This document shows positions 60,945 through 64,000 of a stretch of 64,000 nucleotides of DNA, piece by piece. This stretch comes from VGSG01 sp040756375. GTDB taxonomy: Bacteria > Desulfobacterota > Desulfomonilia > Desulfomonilales > Desulfomonilaceae. The stretch spans positions 50,553 to 114,552 of the forward strand of contig JBFLZC010000016.1 of NCBI GenBank assembly GCA_040756375.1. Direction: 5' to 3'. The notes beneath the pieces are model-generated. The model did no database searches. It was not told the origin of the DNA and saw nothing but the letters and a program-made list of their open reading frames with translations. The translations under genes and the position numbers were made by a program. Positions within the stretch are counted from its first letter, which is position 1; each line of letters starts with the position of its first letter.

Positions 60945-61563
60945 CGGAGCCCTGCTCAGCCAAAAAGTTGAAAATTCCCAATTCCTTAAGATCGCGGGTC
61001 ACTTCGCAAAGAGGAAGCCCCACCACATTGGTGTACGACCCGGATATCCGCTCGACAATAGCAGAACCGATGCCCTGAATTGCGTACGCGCCTGCTTTGT
61101 CCATGGGTTCGCCGGTAGCTACATAACCCGCAATTTCCTCAGCAGTCAGGCCCCGGATGTGGACCTCAGAACGCACCCATCGGACCACGGCAGGAGCTGC
61201 GAGATCCGAACGGACGAGCGCATAGCCGGTGTAGACCTCGTGGGTTCGGTCATTCAGAACAGCCAGCATCTCCCGCGCTTCTTGCACATCTCGGGGTTTG
61301 CCGAGAATTCTGCCGTCTATGACCACAATGGTGTCCGCTCCCAGCACCCACATTCCCGGGACGCGGCCGGAAATTTCAGTCGCCTTTGCCACGGCAAGCC
61401 GGCTGACCTGATCCTGCGGCAGCTCGTGGTCCAAGGTCTCTTCGGGGATAGTCGAAGGCAGCACCTGAAATCGGAGCCCTATGGAGGAAAGCAGCTCGCG
61501 CCGCCTCGGGGAAGCCGAAGCCAGGATAATGTGCTCATCTGCAGGAACGGATGTGTGTGTCAT
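60934..61563 (-). CDS. Maf-like nucleotide pyrophosphatase
   Basis: The 209-aa protein has the Maf signature ASASPRRRELLSSIG, VLGADTIVVIDGRILGKP, and a late AYAIQGIGSAIVERISGSYT. Maf proteins hydrolyse non-standard NTPs (dTTP/UTP or m7GTP types), keeping them out of nucleic acids. I start at ATG 61563; an in-frame GTG at 61584 is also possible and neither has a good ribosome site. The gene overlaps yggS by 11 bases. Confidence 0.94.
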   Translation of the reverse strand: MTHTSVPADEHIILASASPRRRELLSSIGLRFQVLPSTIPEETLDHELPQDQVSRLAVAKATEISGRVPGMWVLGADTIVVIDGRILGKPRDVQEAREMLAVLNDRTHEVYTGYALVRSDLAAPAVVRWVRSEVHIRGLTAEEIAGYVATGEPMDKAGAYAIQGIGSAIVERISGSYTNVVGLPLCEVTRDLKELGIFNFLAEQGSDDR

Positions 61564-61740
61564 TATTGGTCGATTCGATTCCACTGGTTAGAATAAGTCG
61601 GTTTTGCGAACAGGCTGCCAGATTCGCTGCGGTATGATTGCCAACCGAGACTGTAAAATGTCAAGCGCGTTTGGCCTTCTTGCCACGCAGTTGCGCGGAG
61701 TAGTCGGAGAACTCCGCTGGGTGTATTTGCCTGCCGGCGC

Positions 61741-61825
61741 CTTGAAAATCCCCCTGTATCCCCCTTTAGAAAAGGAGGAGAGGAGTTACACATCCCCCCC
61801 TTTCCTAAAAGGGGGGCAAGGAGCA
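61741..61825. repeat. AATCCCCCT/AAGGGGGG repeat
   Basis: A run AATCCCCCTGTATCCCCCTT is followed by AAAAGGAGGAG and then CCCCCCTTTCCTAAAAGGGGGG, a 22-base near-perfect hairpin. Elements of this composition are dispersed in many bacterial genomes. It lies upstream of the CACCCTCCCC element in the 61564-62116 gap, where I see no gene. Confidence 0.7.
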
Positions 61826-61870
61826 TAGGCGTGGAAATAAGGAATCGGCCTCTGTGATAACAAGTCCTTA

Positions 61871-61952
61871 TCACCCTCCCCCTTCCCCCTCCCATCAAGG
61901 GAGGGGAGTCCTAAAACCCTCTCCCCTGGTGGGAGAGGGCAGGGTGAGGGGG
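61871..61952. repeat. CACCCTCCCC element, copy 2
   Basis: It matches copy 1 (54399-54480) at nearly every position, with a few changes in the hairpin loops (CTGGTGGGAG versus CTGGCGGGAG). Both copies have the same orientation. Confidence 0.82.
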
Positions 61953-62116
61953 GATACCCAGCACCAGGGGCCGCATTATTTTAACGCCTATGGGGGCAGG
62001 GGGGACTTTCCCGCGGATAGGTACGGCCACGCTTATACTCCAGCCTTCAATCTGGACAATCACGGCCCGCGCTGATACAACCTGTCCCCTCACGGGCGCC
62101 GTGGGAGGAGGTTTGT

Positions 62117-62926
62117 ATGGCCGATCTTTGGGTAGCAGCGATCCTCGGGGTAGTTGAAGGTCTGACCGAGTTCCTGCCGGTTTCTTCCACAGGCCATCTT
62201 ATCGTGGCCGGTCATCTGCTGGGCTGCTCAGGGGAGAAGATGGCCTGCTTCGAGGTTTTCATCCAACTGGGAGCGATCCTAGCTGTGGTGGTGCTCTACT
62301 GGCGGAGATTCATGGGGCTTATCCCTACCAAGGGCTTTAGTCCGTCCGCGTACCGAGGTTTCGATGGAACCCGCGGCATATCGCTACTGATCTTAACTAC
62401 GCTTCCCGCCTTAGTAATTGGGTATCTTACTCACCGACTCATTAAGACGTATCTGTTCGGGCCTGCAACCGTTGCCTGGGCCCTGGCTCTTGGTGGAGTG
62501 GCCATACTACTTGCTGAGCGATACAAGCCGGAAAGCCGCGCGCAAGATGTTGGGGAGATGACCTATTCGCAGGCCTTTCTCATTGGGCTTTTTCAGTGCG
62601 TTTCCATGTGGCCGGGAGTATCGCGGGCCGCCGCAACGATCATTGGCGGGCTTCTGTGCGGCCTGGACCGAAAGTCTGCCACGGAGTATTCCTTTCTGGC
62701 CGCTGTTCCGGTGATGATTGCGGCCACGTCGTACGATCTCCTAAAGACATGGAAGCTCCTCGATGCATCCGATTTTACGTTCTTCGCGGTGGGATTTGTC
62801 GTATCATTCGTGACAGCCGCGGCCGCGGTAAAGACGTTCATCACGCTGGTTCAGCGGTGGAGTCTCGCGCCGTACGCATACTACCGGATCGCGATCGCGC
62901 CGCTGATTTATTGGTTCCTACAATAG
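62117..62926 (+). CDS. uppP: undecaprenyl-diphosphatase
   Basis: The 269-aa membrane protein (BacA/UppP) has about eight helices and the family motifs EGLTEFLPVSSTGHLIV and WPGVSRAAATIIGGLLCGLD. It removes a phosphate from undecaprenyl diphosphate, recycling the carrier lipid used for peptidoglycan and the polysaccharide encoded at 20.8-27.8 kb. GGAGGAGG lies seven bases before the ATG. Confidence 0.97.
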   Translation: MADLWVAAILGVVEGLTEFLPVSSTGHLIVAGHLLGCSGEKMACFEVFIQLGAILAVVVLYWRRFMGLIPTKGFSPSAYRGFDGTRGISLLILTTLPALVIGYLTHRLIKTYLFGPATVAWALALGGVAILLAERYKPESRAQDVGEMTYSQAFLIGLFQCVSMWPGVSRAAATIIGGLLCGLDRKSATEYSFLAAVPVMIAATSYDLLKTWKLLDASDFTFFAVGFVVSFVTAAAAVKTFITLVQRWSLAPYAYYRIAIAPLIYWFLQ

Positions 62927-62974
62927 GGGACGAATAGCGGATATCATAGGGTCCTGGGTCGATCGGGAGGGAGA

Positions 62975-63808
62975 ATGAACTACACACAAATCGCTTACGA
63001 AAAGCGTGGTCCTGTGACCATCATCACGTTCAATCGGCCGGAATCTCGCAACTGTATCGGTCCGATCACCCACCAGGAGTTGGTTCAAGCCTGGGCTCAT
63101 TTCCGCGACGACAATGAGGCCAAAGTCGCCATCATTACCGGCGCGGGAGACAAGGCGTTCTGCGCAGGAGGGGATCTCAAGGCCGGAGACGGGTTGGTTC
63201 CAACGACTCCCGAGGAGATTGCTGCGCACAACCGTGGCGAGAAGCCCGGAGTGCTGGGTCCGAGCCGTTGGACGGACATCTATAAGCCGATCATCGCTGC
63301 GGTAAACGGCGTGGCTTATGCCGGCGGCCTCGAATGGGCATGTTTCGCGGATATCCGCATCGCGGAAGAACATGCAACCTTCGGAGTGACGTGCCGACGC
63401 TGGAACATCGGCCTGGCTGACGGAGGCACTCAGCGGCTGCCTCGCATCATCGGGCTTGGTCGAGCGCTGGAGCTGATTATCACCGGTCGGGTAGTCGATG
63501 CACGAGAAGCTGAACGAATTGGACTTGTTAACGAGGTGGTCCCCAAAGGCAAGTCCTTGGAACGCGCCCTTGAGCTTGCTGAGTTCATTTGCGACCTTCC
63601 TCAACCCGCGCTTCGCACGGATAAAGAAGCCGCGCTGCGAGGTTTCGGACGCCCACTCTCCGAGGGTCTGCGCATTGAAGCAGAATGCTTCAATCGTTCG
63701 ATTCACGATCCAGCCACGGTGGAAGGCCTCCGCCAATTTATCCAACGGGACCACCCCGACCGCCGACGCGATCAATCCCCACGCACCCCCGGCCTCGCCC
63801 GTGACTAA
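62975..63808 (+). CDS. crotonase-family (enoyl-CoA hydratase-like) protein
   Basis: The 277-aa protein has the crotonase fold: GPVTIITFNRPESRN, FCAGGDLKAG and NGVAYAGGLEWACFADIRIA. The first catalytic Glu is Glu120. The second, expected in the next loop, is Cys140 (FGVTCRRWNIGLADGGTQRL), so normal hydratase chemistry is unlikely. Related crotonases with this CRRW loop are annotated as hydratases, but their reaction is uncertain. GGGAGG precedes the ATG. uppP ends 48 bases upstream; the two may share a transcript. Confidence 0.9.
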   Translation: MNYTQIAYEKRGPVTIITFNRPESRNCIGPITHQELVQAWAHFRDDNEAKVAIITGAGDKAFCAGGDLKAGDGLVPTTPEEIAAHNRGEKPGVLGPSRWTDIYKPIIAAVNGVAYAGGLEWACFADIRIAEEHATFGVTCRRWNIGLADGGTQRLPRIIGLGRALELIITGRVVDAREAERIGLVNEVVPKGKSLERALELAEFICDLPQPALRTDKEAALRGFGRPLSEGLRIEAECFNRSIHDPATVEGLRQFIQRDHPDRRRDQSPRTPGLARD

Positions 63809-63838
63809 TCCCGATGCACTTTCAAAGAAGTGAAGCAC

Positions 63839-63894
63839 GGGGGAAACTTCTTTGTGTAAAGAAGTTTCCCCCGAAGCCCCATAGGCGCTAACTT
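63839..63894. repeat. GGGGGAAC hairpin element, copy 2
   Basis: GGGGGAAACTTCTTT pairs with AAAGAAGTTTCCCCC and is followed by AAGCCCCATAGGCGCTAACT, the same tail as at 54310. Confidence 0.82.
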
Positions 63895-63949
63895 CTTGCT
63901 CGCGTTTTGGATTTAGAAGGAGTATAGCACGTTCCTGGGAGGGACGGCT

Positions 63950-64000
63950 ATGCACATAGAAGACGTTTTGGATAAGGAAGACTGGGCGGTTATCGAGAGT
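63950..64000 (+). CDS. N-terminal fragment of a gene cut by the window edge
   Basis: ATG at 63950, after GGGAGGGA, opens 17 codons (MHIEDVLDKEDWAVIES) to the edge. Too short to identify; the acidic start and good ribosome site support a real gene. Confidence 0.55.
   Translation, partial: MHIEDVLDKEDWAVIES

Overview
The window looks like a chromosomal stretch of an anaerobic member of the Desulfobacterota (old Deltaproteobacteria), possibly near Desulfomonile. This is inferred from gene content, not from a marker gene. The signs are a PAS-AAA+ sigma54 activator, a TRAP dicarboxylate-type transporter, a lone branched-chain-amino-acid-type ABC binding protein, AMP-forming aryl/acyl-CoA ligases, a ferredoxin-nitroreductase fusion, a DUF3786 protein and a PAS/GAF histidine kinase with a cysteine-rich insert near its C-terminus. 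I see no phage, CRISPR array, rRNA or tRNA.

Layout. 1-8.3 kb: a minus-strand run with a truncated exported arylsulfatase, a HemN-like radical SAM enzyme, a ferredoxin-nitroreductase, a rhomboid protease, a CDF metal exporter, a four-helix membrane protein and an Mrp/NBP35 Fe-S carrier ATPase. 8.9-20.2 kb: plus-strand genes for a LeuC-type dehydratase, a small exported protein, GMP synthase, a large membrane protein, an exported protein with three PA14-like repeats, the histidine kinase, and an ArsR regulator followed by a 46-aa cysteine-rich peptide missed by length cut-offs. 20.8-27.8 kb: IlvE, then a surface-polysaccharide group (two non-identical UDP-GlcNAc 2-epimerases, a CapK/PaaK-like ligase, a polyprenyl-phosphate sugar transferase). 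28-33.4 kb: a sigma54 activator, three repeated palindromic sites, a GG-N10-GC (-24/-12) promoter, a second PaaK-like ligase, a 55-aa protein and an ABC binding protein. 33.8-37.2 kb: a response regulator and a complete TRAP transporter (dctP-dctQ-dctM). 37.5-43 kb: phosphate transport (PiT and DUF47), small proteins and RecD2. 43-48.3 kb: envelope proteins, DUF3786, DUF3592 and a pentapeptide-repeat protein. 48.9-53.5 kb: RNase J, an isopropylmalate dehydrogenase, a candidate small RNA, lipoyl synthase and a 58-aa acidic protein. 54.7-64 kb: def-fmt-htpX-rsmB, a serine hydrolase, Maf and YggS, UppP, a crotonase and the first 17 codons of a further gene.

The gene order suggests several working units. 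The activator at 28-30 kb probably drives the ligase/55-aa/binding-protein genes from the sigma54 promoter. The TRAP genes are one transport unit. The cysteine-rich peptide shares a transcription unit with an ArsR protein carrying a similar cysteine motif, which suggests metal or metalloid handling. Between genes the window is unusually rich in dispersed palindromes: at least four families, some nested in one another. The most interesting leads are the sigma54 cassette, the candidate small RNA at 52.13-52.21 kb with a C-rich loop, and the ArsR/peptide unit.
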